Of a stretch of 61,302 bases of DNA, positions 19,050 to 28,237 are shown in pieces. The DNA comes from Pirellulales bacterium (lineage in GTDB: Bacteria > Planctomycetota > Planctomycetia > Pirellulales > JACPPG01). The stretch spans positions 1 to 61,302 of the forward strand of contig DASZWQ010000143.1 in NCBI GenBank assembly GCA_035546535.1, given 5' to 3'. The notes beneath the pieces are model-generated. The model made no database searches. It worked only from the letters and a program-made list of their open reading frames with translations, and was not told the DNA's origin. Made by a program: the position numbers and the translations under genes. Each line of letters begins with the position of its first letter. Within the stretch, counting starts at the first letter, position 1.

Positions 19050-20588
19050 ATGGCAAAAGCTCCCGCGACCGCGATTACACCCACCCGCGGCGATGATTAT
19101 CCCGAGTGGTATCAGCAGGTGGTCCGCGCCGCCGACCTGGCCGAGCAATCCCCCGTGCGCGGTTGCATGGTGATCAAACCCTGGGGCTATGCCCTGTGGG
19201 AGAACATGCAGCGCGTGCTCGATCGGATGTTCAAGGACATCGGGCACGTCAACGCCTACTTCCCGCTATTCATTCCGCTCAGCTACCTGGAAAAGGAAGC
19301 GGAACACGTCGAAGGCTTTGCCAAGGAATGCGCCGTCGTCACGCATCACCGGCTCGAGGCGGGGCCGGAAGGGGGCCTGGTTCCCACGGGCAAGCTGGAA
19401 GAACCACTGGTCGTGCGGCCGACGAGCGAAACCATCATCGGCGCCATGTACGCCAAGTGGGTGCAGTCGTATCGCGATCTGCCGATCTTGATCAATCAAT
19501 GGGCGAACGTCGTGCGCTGGGAGCTGCGCACGCGGATGTTCCTGCGCACCGCCGAGTTTCTGTGGCAGGAAGGACACACCGCGCACGCCACGCAGGCCGA
19601 GGCGGTGGAAGAAACCATCAAGATGCTGGGCGTCTACGCCCGCTTCGCGCAAGACTACATGGCCATGCCCGTCATCCGTGGCGAGAAGACGGCCGGCGAG
19701 CGATTTCCCGGCGCCGTGAACACGTATTCGATCGAGGCCATGATGCAGGACCGCAAGGCCCTGCAGGCCGGCACATCGCACTTCCTGGGCCAGAATTTCT
19801 CCAGGGCGCAGGAGATCAAGTTCCTCTCCTCCGAAGGGCGCGAGGAATTCGCCTGGACCACAAGCTGGGGTGTGTCGACACGCTTGATCGGCGGTCTGAT
19901 CATGACTCACGGCGACGACGATGGGCTGATCGTGCCGCCGCGACTGGCGCCGCAGCACGTCGTGATCCTGCCGATCTATCGCACGGACGAAGAGCGCGCA
20001 AGCGTTCTGGAATATTGCCAGAAGTTGCGGGCCGAGCTGGCCGCACAGCGCTATGACGACGAGCCCGTGCGCGTGCTATTAGACGATCGCGACATCGCCC
20101 GGGCGGATAAGAAATGGCAGCACGTCAAGCGCGGCGTGCCGGTGAGCGTCGAGATCGGCCCGCGCGATCTGGCGGGTGATACGCTCATGCCGAAGCGTCG
20201 CGACGAGACCTCGGGCGAGAAAAAGCCCGCCGTGCCGCGCAGCCAGTTCGTGGCCGAGATCGGCGCTACCCTGACCGCGATGCAGAAGAACCTTTTTGAC
20301 CGCGCGCTCGCCGAGCGCCAGGCCAACACGCGGACGATTACCAGGCTCGACGAATTTGAGGCCTTCTTTACTCCGGCCAATGCCGACAAGCCGGAAATTC
20401 ACGGCGGCTTTGCCGTGTGCCATTTTGTCGAAGGGAAGCAAACGGCCGACATCCTGGCCAAACACAAGGTCACGATCCGCTGCGTGCCGATCGCCGAGGA
20501 GCCCGGCTTCGAGCAGGAACTGCCCGGCGAGTGCGTCTTCACGGGCGAGCCGACCACGAAGCGCGCAATCTTCGCCAAAGCGTACTAA
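19050..20588 (+). CDS. proS: Prolyl-tRNA synthetase, archaeal/eukaryotic-type
   Basis: The 512-residue class II synthetase is the short form without the bacterial INS editing domain. Visible features are motif 2 (VRWELRTRMFLRTAEFLWQEGHTAHAT region near residue 150), the TRLIGGLIMTHGDD motif 3 region, the anticodon-binding domain (HVVILPIYR), and the C-terminal domain of the Thermus/archaeal type ending in a terminal Tyr (FAKAY). It charges tRNA-Pro, relevant to the EF-P system nearby only in a general way. A promoter is at 18967. A mobile-repeat-like element begins at the stop codon. Confidence 0.96.
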   Translation: MAKAPATAITPTRGDDYPEWYQQVVRAADLAEQSPVRGCMVIKPWGYALWENMQRVLDRMFKDIGHVNAYFPLFIPLSYLEKEAEHVEGFAKECAVVTHHRLEAGPEGGLVPTGKLEEPLVVRPTSETIIGAMYAKWVQSYRDLPILINQWANVVRWELRTRMFLRTAEFLWQEGHTAHATQAEAVEETIKMLGVYARFAQDYMAMPVIRGEKTAGERFPGAVNTYSIEAMMQDRKALQAGTSHFLGQNFSRAQEIKFLSSEGREEFAWTTSWGVSTRLIGGLIMTHGDDDGLIVPPRLAPQHVVILPIYRTDEERASVLEYCQKLRAELAAQRYDDEPVRVLLDDRDIARADKKWQHVKRGVPVSVEIGPRDLAGDTLMPKRRDETSGEKKPAVPRSQFVAEIGATLTAMQKNLFDRALAERQANTRTITRLDEFEAFFTPANADKPEIHGGFAVCHFVEGKQTADILAKHKVTIRCVPIAEEPGFEQELPGECVFTGEPTTKRAIFAKAY

Positions 20589-20737
20589 CAGCCTGTTGAA
20601 GAACTCAACGGGCTGCGACATCGCAGGGATGCGATGGCAAAATATCGACGTAAGTCGTTATTTTGCGAGCCATGCGAAGCTTTGCTTCGCACTTGGCGAG
20701 GTTGAAAAAAGCCACGAGGGCTTTTTTCAACAGGCTG
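20589..20737. repeat. MITE-like element with 12-bp terminal inverted repeats
   Basis: CAGCCTGTTGAA at 20589-20600 is the exact inverse of TTCAACAGGCTG at 20726-20737. The 149-bp interior is non-coding and contains a hairpin TGCGAAGC-TTT-GCTTCGCA. The left end touches the proS stop codon (TAA 20586-20588). The right end carries a T-run that could terminate proS transcription. No transposase is present, which fits a non-autonomous element. Confidence 0.65.
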
Positions 20738-21048
20738 CTAAGCGAAGCGCGGAGCGAAAGGTGCCGAGTGCCGAGCGATTCACTTCGAGCACCTTCCCCA
20801 AGCGCCAGCGATGGTCGCACCGAGCTTCGATTCGTCCCTCGCGCGCTTCGGGCAGGTATTGATCAACTCTACGAGTTCCAGCGCACATTAGTTTGGCAAT
20901 TCGGGTGCCATGGCCACGCTGGACTGGCAAGGCATCAGGCCACCTACTCGCGCGAGCGTGATGCCGGTAATTCCCGTGTATCTGACGCCCAAGGCGTCGA
21001 ACAAGTCGGCCCAGGGCAGGCTATTAGGATCCGCGGCCGTGCATGTAG
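20738..21048. other. 311-bp spacer with repeat remnants, no gene
   Basis: No protein-like frame. The segment 20896-20940 (GGGTGCCATGGCCACG, then CTGGCAAGG) resembles the sequence near 29421-29475, suggesting decayed copies of a dispersed planctomycete repeat. Confidence 0.4.
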
Positions 21049-21912
21049 CTATTTCACGTCCGCGACGAACGTGTTGCGCAATACCCCCAGCCTTTCGATT
21101 TCGATTTCCGCGGCGTCGCCTGGTTGCAAGAAGATCGGCGGCTGCCGCGCGAAGCCGACGCCTGGCGGTGTGCCGGTGAAGATGACGTCGCCGGGGATGA
21201 GCGTGCAGACCTGCGAGATGTAGGCCACGAGGCGGGGCACGGAAAAGATCAATTGATCGGTGTTCGAGTCTTGCAGCGTGCGCCCGTTCACGCGGCATTG
21301 AATGCGCAAGTGGCCCACGTCGCCTAGTTCGTCGGGCGTGACCAGCTCGGGCCCGAACGGCGCGAAGCCGTCGAACGTCTTGCCCAAGAGCCATTGCTTG
21401 CCGGGCTTGTGCGCTTGCCAATCGCGCGCCGAGACGTCGTTGCCGACGCAGTAGCCGCCGATGTAATTCATGGCGTCCGCGGGCGAAACGCGTCGCGCGC
21501 GGCGGTTGATGACGACGACCAGCTCGGCCTCGTAATCCACTTCGTGACTTTCGCCCGGTAAGGGAATCACGTCGCCGTGCGCGGCCACGGCGGTCGGAAA
21601 CTTGTTGAAGATCACCGGCTCGGGGGGCGGCTCCATGCCGCTTTCGCGCGCGTGATCGGCGTAGTTCAAGCCGACGCAAATGACCTTCTGCGGCTCAGGA
21701 ATGGGGGCCAGCAGGCGCACGGTGCCGGGATCGATCGTGGCCCCTTTGGTCATCGCGGCCGCGGCGCGGCGCAAGACCTCCGGGCCTGCGGCCAATAACT
21801 CCTTCAATGACCAGGGGAGTGTCGGATCGGTGCTGGCCAGATCGACATAACGACCGTCGCGCACGGCAGCCACGCGGGGCCCTTGCGCGGATAGAAACGT
21901 CACGAACCTCAC
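21049..21912 (-). CDS. Fumarylacetoacetate hydrolase family protein
   Basis: The 287-residue protein has a short N-terminal domain (MRFVTFLSAQGPRVAAV) and the FAH catalytic domain from about residue 80. Visible are ICVGLNYADHARE, the metal-binding EVDYEAELVVVI acid pair, GNDVSARDWQ, KTFDGFAPFGP and a FTGTPPGVGF C-terminal loop. The family hydrolyses or decarboxylates C-C bonds in aromatic catabolism intermediates; specificity is unknown. A GTG at 21912 with GGAGGG five bases upstream fixes the start; the longer open frame to 22275 is upstream noise. Confidence 0.93.
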   Translation of the reverse strand: MRFVTFLSAQGPRVAAVRDGRYVDLASTDPTLPWSLKELLAAGPEVLRRAAAAMTKGATIDPGTVRLLAPIPEPQKVICVGLNYADHARESGMEPPPEPVIFNKFPTAVAAHGDVIPLPGESHEVDYEAELVVVINRRARRVSPADAMNYIGGYCVGNDVSARDWQAHKPGKQWLLGKTFDGFAPFGPELVTPDELGDVGHLRIQCRVNGRTLQDSNTDQLIFSVPRLVAYISQVCTLIPGDVIFTGTPPGVGFARQPPIFLQPGDAAEIEIERLGVLRNTFVADVK

Positions 21913-22253
21913 GGAATCCCTCCGGTAGTTTTCTGCCACGTTCGTCTCGCCGATCGCCCCCTCTTGGGGCGAGTCACGGCCGAGCGCCGGCGCCAGATTA
22001 AGGCCGCGATCATGGCTTCGCAAGGCGTCGCGCCGGTCGGGATGCGGCGCGGAACAGCCCGCTCGCCGTGCAAGTCGGGGGACCAGAAAACGCTCGAACA
22101 CCCGGCTTTGGGGCCGGTTGAGCAATTTTGTCAGGCGCGTCCTGGCATTTCGAACTATGTTTTCCAGTGGCAGGCGATCGCAACACATCTCGGGAGCACG
22201 AACCTGCCAACGCACGCGCTTCGATCGCGCTCCCCACAGCTGTATCGGCAACC
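21913..22253. other. 341-bp divergent intergenic region
   Basis: Lies between the divergent FAH-family and HD/GGDEF genes and should carry both promoters. No clear -35/-10 pair was found. Frames here extend from the neighbouring genes without protein character. Confidence 0.4.
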
Positions 22254-24518
22254 ATGACACCTTCTGCCTCCCCATCTACGGCCGCTCGTGCAGGCGGCGC
22301 GGCGGACGCCGTGCTCGCCTCGGATCAACTCCCGATCGGCGAACGGCTTCAAGAGCTGACCAGGCTGCTTTCGGATTTGCACGAGACGCCAAACGCCTCG
22401 ACCAGCACGCCCTTGCAGCTGACCCCCACTCAGGAAAACACCCTGGTCCAGGTGCGGCTGGGCATCGCCAGCAGCTTGTACACGGCGCTGAAATGGAAGC
22501 ACGAGCCGACGGCGCGGCATTGCCTGCGCGTGGCGCTGGGTTGCTCGGCCTGGGTCCATCGGCTGGGATTGCCCCCCGAGCGGCGCGACGAGATCGAAGT
22601 GGCCGCGCTTTTGCACGACGTCGGCAAGATCGGCGTCCCCGAGCACATCCTCACCAAGCCCGGCCCGCTGACCGTGCAGGAAATGGCCGTCGTCGAGGGG
22701 CATTGGCTGGTGGGGTTGGAAATCCTGCGCAACTGCTGCGCCGCGAAGACCCTGCAAGACATCCTGCTCTACACGCCCGCCTGGTTCGACGGCAGCCGTC
22801 TGGGCCTGGGGGTGCTGGGCGAATCGTTGCCGCTGGGGTCGCGCATCGTGGCGATCATGGACGCCTTCGATTCGATGACCAACGATCACGACTATCGTCC
22901 GGCGCTAACGCGGCAACAGGCGTTTCACGAGCTACACCGCGGCGCTGGCCGGCAGTTCGATCCACGCCTCGTGAAGTCATTCTGCGAATTGCACGATCAC
23001 GACGAATCGAAACTGCTCGAGCTGGTGCCGCGCCGGTGGCTGCAGCAGCTTGATCCTTCGGAAGTGAACACCGCCTGGCGATTGAACGACCGCGAGGCGC
23101 CGTCGCCGCAGCTTTATCAGATGCCGTACTTCCAGGAGCGGTTGATCGACGAACTGGCCGAGGCCGTGATTTTCGTCGATAACTCGCTACGAATCATTCG
23201 CTGGAACGCGGCGGCCGAGCGGCTGACCGGCGTGCCGGCCGAAAACGTTTACCTGCGCAACTGGGCCCCCAGCCTGTTGCGATTGCGCGATGAACACGGC
23301 TGCATCATCCAGGACCAGCAGTGCCCCATGGCCTATGCGTTGCAGGCCGGGACGATGTGGGCCGGTCGGCTGAACCTGCGCGGCCGCGATGGGCACGTAG
23401 CCACGGTTACGGCCCGGGCGTGCCCCGTACACGGCGAAGACGGCACGCCGCAAGGGCTCGTCATCGTGCTACACGGCACGGTCACCGAAGACGCGCACCA
23501 CGAGCATTCGCAGCAGTTGCACGAAATCGCGGCACGCGATCCGCTGACGCGGCTGCCGAATCGGGCCGAGTTCGATCGGCAAGTCGACGCGGCCGTGGCC
23601 GCCCACACGCGCGAGAAGCGACGCTGCAGCATCATCATCACCGGCGTCGACGACTTCAAGCAGATCAACGAGGACTACGGGCACCGAGCCGGCGACGAGG
23701 TGTTGCGGGCTTATGCGGCGCTGTTGCTCGGCTCGTGCCGGGTGGGTGATATCCTGGCCCGCTACGGCGGCGACGAGTTCATCATGTTCTTCGCCGACTG
23801 CGACGGCCAGATCGTGGCGCGGCGCGGCGAGCAATTGCGCATGGCCTTCGCCGATTTGCCGCACGAAGAATTGGGCAATAAGCGCGCCAGCGCCAGCTAT
23901 GGCGTTACCGAAATCCAGCCTGGCGATACGCCCGACACGATGATCTGCCGCGCGAAGCGCGCGTTGCAGCAGGCGAAAGCGGCGGGCCGCAACAAGGTCG
24001 TGCAGCTTGGCTCGGGGCAAGAGACCGCATCCCGGCCGCTGCTCAAGCTGCGCTGCAAGTTCACCTCCGGCGAGCCGGTGATCGAAAAGCAGTTGGTGAG
24101 CGAGGTGCCGCTGGAAGTGAGCGTGGAAAAACTGCGCGGTTTCATCTCGGACCATCATGCCAACGTCATCGAGCTGAAAGAAACGCGCGTCGTGTTGGCC
24201 GTCACCTGCGGATCGCCGGCGCGGCCCCTGTTCTCGCAGCGCACCACGCGGTTCACGATGGAAATCGACTTCGAGGAAGAGCGCGAGCGGCCGGCGAATG
24301 ACGACGATCGCCAGGCCGGGTCCGGGGTGCGGACGATCATCAAGATCGCCATCCGGCCCGAGAAGACCGCCGAGCGCCGCCAGAAGCTCGTCGACGAGCA
24401 TGCGCGGCAATTGTTGATCAGCCTGCGCGCCTATCTGATGGCCGTCGAACCGGGCGACACCGCGGCCAGCGTGCTTGCGCGCGCCAAGGGTCTGCTGCTG
24501 CCGCGCTGGTCACGCTAG
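22254..24518 (+). CDS. Degenerate HD-GYP / PAS / GGDEF signalling protein
   Basis: The 754-residue cytosolic protein combines an HD-GYP-like region (about residues 60-250; HDVGKIGVPEHIL at 121), a PAS domain (295-410), a GGDEF domain (425-600) and an unknown C-terminal domain (about 615-754). The HD dyad is kept but the HHExxDGxGYP stretch reads YTPAWFDGSRLG, so phosphodiesterase activity is doubtful. The GGDEF motif (505-509) is intact, with an RxxD inhibition site (RVGD, 496-499) five residues before it. It is probably a cyclic-di-GMP synthase with product feedback, tuned by PAS. The ATG at 22254 is chosen because no domain lies upstream. Confidence 0.88.
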   Translation: MTPSASPSTAARAGGAADAVLASDQLPIGERLQELTRLLSDLHETPNASTSTPLQLTPTQENTLVQVRLGIASSLYTALKWKHEPTARHCLRVALGCSAWVHRLGLPPERRDEIEVAALLHDVGKIGVPEHILTKPGPLTVQEMAVVEGHWLVGLEILRNCCAAKTLQDILLYTPAWFDGSRLGLGVLGESLPLGSRIVAIMDAFDSMTNDHDYRPALTRQQAFHELHRGAGRQFDPRLVKSFCELHDHDESKLLELVPRRWLQQLDPSEVNTAWRLNDREAPSPQLYQMPYFQERLIDELAEAVIFVDNSLRIIRWNAAAERLTGVPAENVYLRNWAPSLLRLRDEHGCIIQDQQCPMAYALQAGTMWAGRLNLRGRDGHVATVTARACPVHGEDGTPQGLVIVLHGTVTEDAHHEHSQQLHEIAARDPLTRLPNRAEFDRQVDAAVAAHTREKRRCSIIITGVDDFKQINEDYGHRAGDEVLRAYAALLLGSCRVGDILARYGGDEFIMFFADCDGQIVARRGEQLRMAFADLPHEELGNKRASASYGVTEIQPGDTPDTMICRAKRALQQAKAAGRNKVVQLGSGQETASRPLLKLRCKFTSGEPVIEKQLVSEVPLEVSVEKLRGFISDHHANVIELKETRVVLAVTCGSPARPLFSQRTTRFTMEIDFEEERERPANDDDRQAGSGVRTIIKIAIRPEKTAERRQKLVDEHARQLLISLRAYLMAVEPGDTAASVLARAKGLLLPRWSR

Positions 24519-24623
24519 GGCCGACACGCGTGCGGCACTTCTTTCCGCGCGAGAATCGTACTGGTGAACAAGCCACCGGGGACACCCGTGGGTTTCTCGG
24601 TGATCTGCGGCCCGCGCGGCTGA

Positions 24624-24652
24624 TTGCTATTGCGAAACCTTTCGGGTATGCT
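24624..24652 (+). promoter_or_regulatory. Promoter candidate for superoxide dismutase
   Basis: TTGCTA, 17-bp spacer, TATGCT, 58 bp before the ATG. Consensus match only. Confidence 0.45.
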
Positions 24653-24710
24653 GCGCGCGGATTGTACGATTTTTCGCTGCTTCGACCTGTCCGTTCCGGA
24701 GATAACCACC

Positions 24711-25322
24711 ATGGCTTATACCGTGCCCGACCTGCCGTATGCCTTCGACGCCCTCGAGCCGCATATCGATGCGCAGACGATGCAGATTCATCACGACAAG
24801 CATCACGCCGCGTACGTGACGAATTTGAACAACGCCATTCAAGGAACGGATTTGGGCAATCAAAGCATCGAGGCGCTGGTGTCGGCGATCGACAAGGTGC
24901 CCGAGAACATCCGCACGGTGGTACGTAACAACGGCGGCGGCCACGCCAACCACTCGCTGTTCTGGACCGTGATGGGACCGAAGGCGGGCGGTCAGCCGAG
25001 CGGCGCCTTGGCCGAAGCCATCAAGGCCGATCTGGGCGGCTTCGACGCTTTCAAGGATCAGTTTGCCAAGGCTGCTACCACGCGCTTCGGCAGCGGCTGG
25101 GCTTGGCTGAGCGTCGGCCCCGGCGGCAAGCTGATTGTCGAAAGCACGCCAAATCAAGACAGCCCGCTCATGCACGGCAACACGCCGATCCTGGGCCTGG
25201 ACGTGTGGGAACACGCGTATTACCTGAAGTACCAGAACCGCCGGCCTGAGTACATCGCGGCCTTCTGGAACGTGATCAACTGGCCGAACGTGGCCGAGCG
25301 ATTCGCCGCTGCCAAGCGCTAG
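24711..25322 (+). CDS. sodA: Superoxide dismutase, Mn-type
   Basis: The 203-residue cytosolic enzyme dismutates superoxide. Metal ligands are visible in [11 protein letters not shown] (first His), [13 protein letters not shown] (second His) and DVWEHAYY (Asp and His). The GGGHANH form, instead of the Fe-type AAQxWNH, and the NQDSPL segment favour manganese, though cambialistic use cannot be excluded. The ATG at 24711 has GGAG 11 bases upstream; in-frame residues further upstream are not conserved-looking. It is monocistronic with its own promoter candidate at 24624. Confidence 0.95.
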   Translation: MAYTVPDLPYAFDALEPHIDAQTMQIHHDKHHAAYVTNLNNAIQGTDLGNQSIEALVSAIDKVPENIRTVVRNNGGGHANHSLFWTVMGPKAGGQPSGALAEAIKADLGGFDAFKDQFAKAATTRFGSGWAWLSVGPGGKLIVESTPNQDSPLMHGNTPILGLDVWEHAYYLKYQNRRPEYIAAFWNVINWPNVAERFAAAKR

Positions 25323-25412
25323 CACTCGGTCGAGCAGGTCAGGTAACGCGCTGTCGCGGCGGCATTGCTAGCGATGCTTGGCAATGCGGTTGCGCGCTTG
25401 CCAAAAATGATA

Positions 25413-25440
25413 TTGATTCGCGGGCGCGTCCTTCTATAAT
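25413..25440 (+). promoter_or_regulatory. Strong sigma-70-like promoter with long leader
   Basis: TTGATT, 16-bp spacer, perfect TATAAT. The expected start is near 25447, about 250 nt before the lipoprotein ATG, so a long untranslated leader (about 25447-25695) is predicted. No riboswitch family was recognised in it. Confidence 0.6.
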
Positions 25441-25695
25441 CCCCGCCCGGTTGCGCCGTAGGCGGTCACTCTGGCAGTCGTGCCTTCTAACGCGATTGTA
25501 TGGAGTTCACCGTTGCACCTGTCCGAATAGATATCCAGACAACGCTCCCGCGTGCGGCCCGCACCGCGCACGGACGAGCGCAGCACATCTTGTCGCATTT
25601 CAACAGAGCAGTGCGGTGCGCGAGCGCGGCAAGGAGGCCGTGCGACCCGCTGTCGTCTCTGACATATCTTCTTCTCTCTACAAGGCAGCCGAGCC

Positions 25696-26808
25696 ATGTA
25701 TTTTCCAGTTGCGCACGCAACGTGTGTCGCCCTTTTGGCGCTGGCCGTCACGGGTTGCCAAAGCGGCGTGAAGTGGCCCTTCGCCAAGAAGGAGGCCGCA
25801 GCCTCGCAAGCCTACCCGGGCGCCACCACGCCAGCGGGCGCCTACTCGAATCAAGCGCAGTCGAACGTGCAACTGCCGTCGACCACGACGCAGCCCTACA
25901 ACATTGGCAATAGCTACGCGCCGGGCAATACCTCGGCCGCCGCGACCGGGACTTATCCTGAAGCCGCGGCCGCGGCCACCGCCGCCACTTATCCCGGCGC
26001 GGGAGCCGGCACGACCAATGCCGGTAGTGCCTACGGCGCCCCGGCCGCCTATCCGGGCGGAAACACCGCTTATCCTTCGACCGGCGGCATGCCGAGTTCG
26101 TATCCGGGAGCCGGTGGTTATGCGGCAACCGGAGCTTCGCCCGCCGCTCCGCAAGAAGGTGCTTATGGCAGCTCGATGGCGCCGTCGGCCGCGAGCGCCT
26201 ATCCCTCGACGCCTGGTTCTTATGGAGCCACGGCCTCGGCCGGATCGTATGGTTCAACCGCCAGCCCTGGTGCGTACGGCACTTCGCCGCCGGCTGGTTC
26301 CTATGGCAGCACCCCCTCGACCGGCACCTATCCGCAGACCGCGTCGGCTTATCCTACGACAGGTGCCGCGGGCTCGTACCCGCCGCCCAGCACGCCGGGT
26401 GCCGAATCGTACAGCGCTGGCACACCGGTCGCTCAGACGGCGGACAGCCGCTACGGACAATATGAAAGCCCGGCCGCGACGACCGGTAGCGCGTATTCGA
26501 GCCCGGCCGCCAGCAGCTATCCGAGCACGACCCCGGCCGCCCCTGCCGCCGCGGCGCCGTACCAAGGTTCGGCTTATCCGGCCACGCCTGCGTCGACCAC
26601 GATGCCGGCCGCCAGCAGTACTCCTTATCGTCCTGGTGGTACTTCGGACTATGTGCCAACGACACCGGGAGGCAGCGTGCCCAGTGGCTACGGCTCGACC
26701 GCCTCGGGCGTTCGCCCGGCGAGCTACGATGGCTCGGCGACGTCGATGCCCGCGACAGGTGCTGGCTACAACGACGTGGCGACACCCGCTGCCGTTCCCA
26801 CGCCGTAA
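25696..26808 (+). CDS. Low-complexity lipoprotein rich in Ala, Tyr, Ser, Pro, Gly
   Basis: The 370-residue protein starts with a type II signal peptide; the lipobox is AVTGC with lipidated Cys near residue 21. After a short basic segment (KWPFAKKEAA) almost the whole chain is degenerate repeats of the form AYPxxG, SYGxxA and SYPS. There are no globular domains. It is probably an unstructured outer-envelope lipoprotein. Function is not known. It has a strong upstream promoter and a strong terminator (26843-26879), so it is likely a highly expressed single-gene unit. Confidence 0.8.
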   Translation: MYFPVAHATCVALLALAVTGCQSGVKWPFAKKEAAASQAYPGATTPAGAYSNQAQSNVQLPSTTTQPYNIGNSYAPGNTSAAATGTYPEAAAAATAATYPGAGAGTTNAGSAYGAPAAYPGGNTAYPSTGGMPSSYPGAGGYAATGASPAAPQEGAYGSSMAPSAASAYPSTPGSYGATASAGSYGSTASPGAYGTSPPAGSYGSTPSTGTYPQTASAYPTTGAAGSYPPPSTPGAESYSAGTPVAQTADSRYGQYESPAATTGSAYSSPAASSYPSTTPAAPAAAAPYQGSAYPATPASTTMPAASSTPYRPGGTSDYVPTTPGGSVPSGYGSTASGVRPASYDGSATSMPATGAGYNDVATPAAVPTP

Positions 26809-26842
26809 GAGCGTGACGCCTACGAAATCGAACGTAATGAAG

Positions 26843-26879
26843 GTTGCCCGGCAGTCACCTGACGCCGGGCAACTTTTTT
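26843..26879 (+). terminator. Intrinsic terminator of the lipoprotein gene
   Basis: GTTGCCCGGC and GCCGGGCAAC form a perfect 10-bp stem with an 11-nt loop, followed by TTTTTT. It lies 34 bp after the stop codon. Confidence 0.9.
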
Positions 26880-26927
26880 GTTGCGCTCGGCTGGTAAATC
26901 CGCGCCCGTACTTCGATCGAAAGACTT

Positions 26928-27023
26928 CCTCTCCCTTCGGGAGAGGGTTAGGGTGAGGGGCTTTCAACTTCGACGCCTATTGCTGTTCCCCTCACCCCGG
27001 CCCTCTCCCAGAGGGAGAGGGAG
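26928..27023. repeat. Intergenic palindromic repeat site 3 (two B modules, opposed)
   Basis: Module B forward, CCTCTCCC-TTC-GGGAGAGG plus TTAGGGTGAGGGG (26928-26960), and module B reverse, CCCCTCACCCC then CCTCTCCC-AGA-GGGAGAGGG (26988-27020), face each other across 27 bp. The reverse copy overlaps the 3' end of the membrane-protein gene. Confidence 0.8.
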
Positions 27024-27882
27024 TTAGTGCAGCGAGGCGCTCGTCGATCCAAGCGCGCGGTACGAAGCGTTGCAGGTGGGCGATGAACGTGCGCTCGGCA
27101 GCGTCGCGTGACGCGGTCGCGGCAGCGCTGGCGTCGCCTGGATCGCGGCTTCCAGCGTGGGCCGTCTCTTCCGCGCGGCGCCCGATGCGCACGGCCCATA
27201 GCATGCCGTAGGCATCGCGAAAGTCGCACCACAGGCGCTCGTGCGTATCGCGCGCGGGCCTGCGCCGCGGCCAGCCCAGCACTGGCAGGATTGCGGCGCC
27301 CGCGAAGACCCCCAGCGCCGCCGGGACGCGCCACGCGGTCGCGATCGTGATCCTGTCCCCCCATGGCAAGTAGTCGGCCAAGAGCACGAATTGTCCCGCG
27401 GCGTACAGCAGGCTCGCTGGCCAGAAGCGCGTGGGGAGATAGTTCACCAGTCCCACGCCGATCAGCACGGCAACAAATGCGCGCCACGCCGGATCCAGCG
27501 CCACCGGCTGCCCGTAGTGATAGATCAGGTCCTGAAACGCGGGTAGCGCCAAGACGAACCACAGCGCCGCCACGATCAAGTGCCAGGCGCGGTCTTGAGG
27601 CCGTTTCGCGCCCAGCACGGCGATGATCGGGCAGAACGTCGCGACGGCCGCGATATAGCGGGCCGCGCCGAGCCAGCGCGGGGGACCCTCGCCCGACGCC
27701 AGGACGGCGGCCAATTCCACGCCCACGAGTGCGGCGAGCGCCGTCAGCCCCCATCGCCACGGGGCGACGAGCGTCGTCTCGCGCACAAACGATCGCGCGT
27801 AATCGAGCGCAGTCGCGATCACCATGCTTTCTACAACGAGCACGATCACGGGGTGCCAAAAGTGTAAGGCTTCGTTATTCAT
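26992..27882 (-). CDS. Multi-pass membrane protein of unknown function
   Basis: The 296-residue protein has about seven hydrophobic segments between residues 10 and 205, then a cytosolic C-terminal domain (about 210-285) with WCDFRDAYGMLWAVRIGRR and RTFIAHLQRFVPRAWIDERLAAL. The last 11 residues, LTPSPSGRGPG, and the stop codon are encoded by the reverse B repeat, so the native C-terminus was probably replaced by repeat insertion. The family is not recognised. It is divergent from the exported protein at 28238. Confidence 0.75.
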   Translation of the reverse strand: MNNEALHFWHPVIVLVVESMVIATALDYARSFVRETTLVAPWRWGLTALAALVGVELAAVLASGEGPPRWLGAARYIAAVATFCPIIAVLGAKRPQDRAWHLIVAALWFVLALPAFQDLIYHYGQPVALDPAWRAFVAVLIGVGLVNYLPTRFWPASLLYAAGQFVLLADYLPWGDRITIATAWRVPAALGVFAGAAILPVLGWPRRRPARDTHERLWCDFRDAYGMLWAVRIGRRAEETAHAGSRDPGDASAAATASRDAAERTFIAHLQRFVPRAWIDERLAALTPSPSGRGPG

Positions 27883-28237
27883 GGCGACGACAACGCGGGC
27901 TTGCCCTCAAGGTTGGCACAATCGCTACAGCTTGCGCGAGCGTTGCCAAAAGGCAACACACCGCCGGATCGCTTGATTCTAGCAGCAACTTGCTGCCGCC
28001 GAACGGGATAGGCGATGCCGTGTTCGGCTCGGGTGACCTGAACGGTTGGCGAAAATGCAACGGTTGCGTTTGCTCTACGGGCAATCGCGGGGCATGTTTT
28101 CCCGTGACCCGTACCCGCCCGCATATGCGGCCGCCGCGGTAACCAACCCGCGCGAGATCGAGGATCAGGTTTCCTCTCACCCGGCCCGCGGGCCACGGTC
28201 ACGCGTCTCTCGGTTTGCCTTGCAGGGAGAGTAAAGC
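27883..28237. other. 355-bp divergent intergenic region
   Basis: No gene is supported. It includes a small hairpin GTTGCC-AAAA-GGCAAC (27942-27957) that may be regulatory. Promoters for both flanking genes must lie here but were not recognised. Confidence 0.4.
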
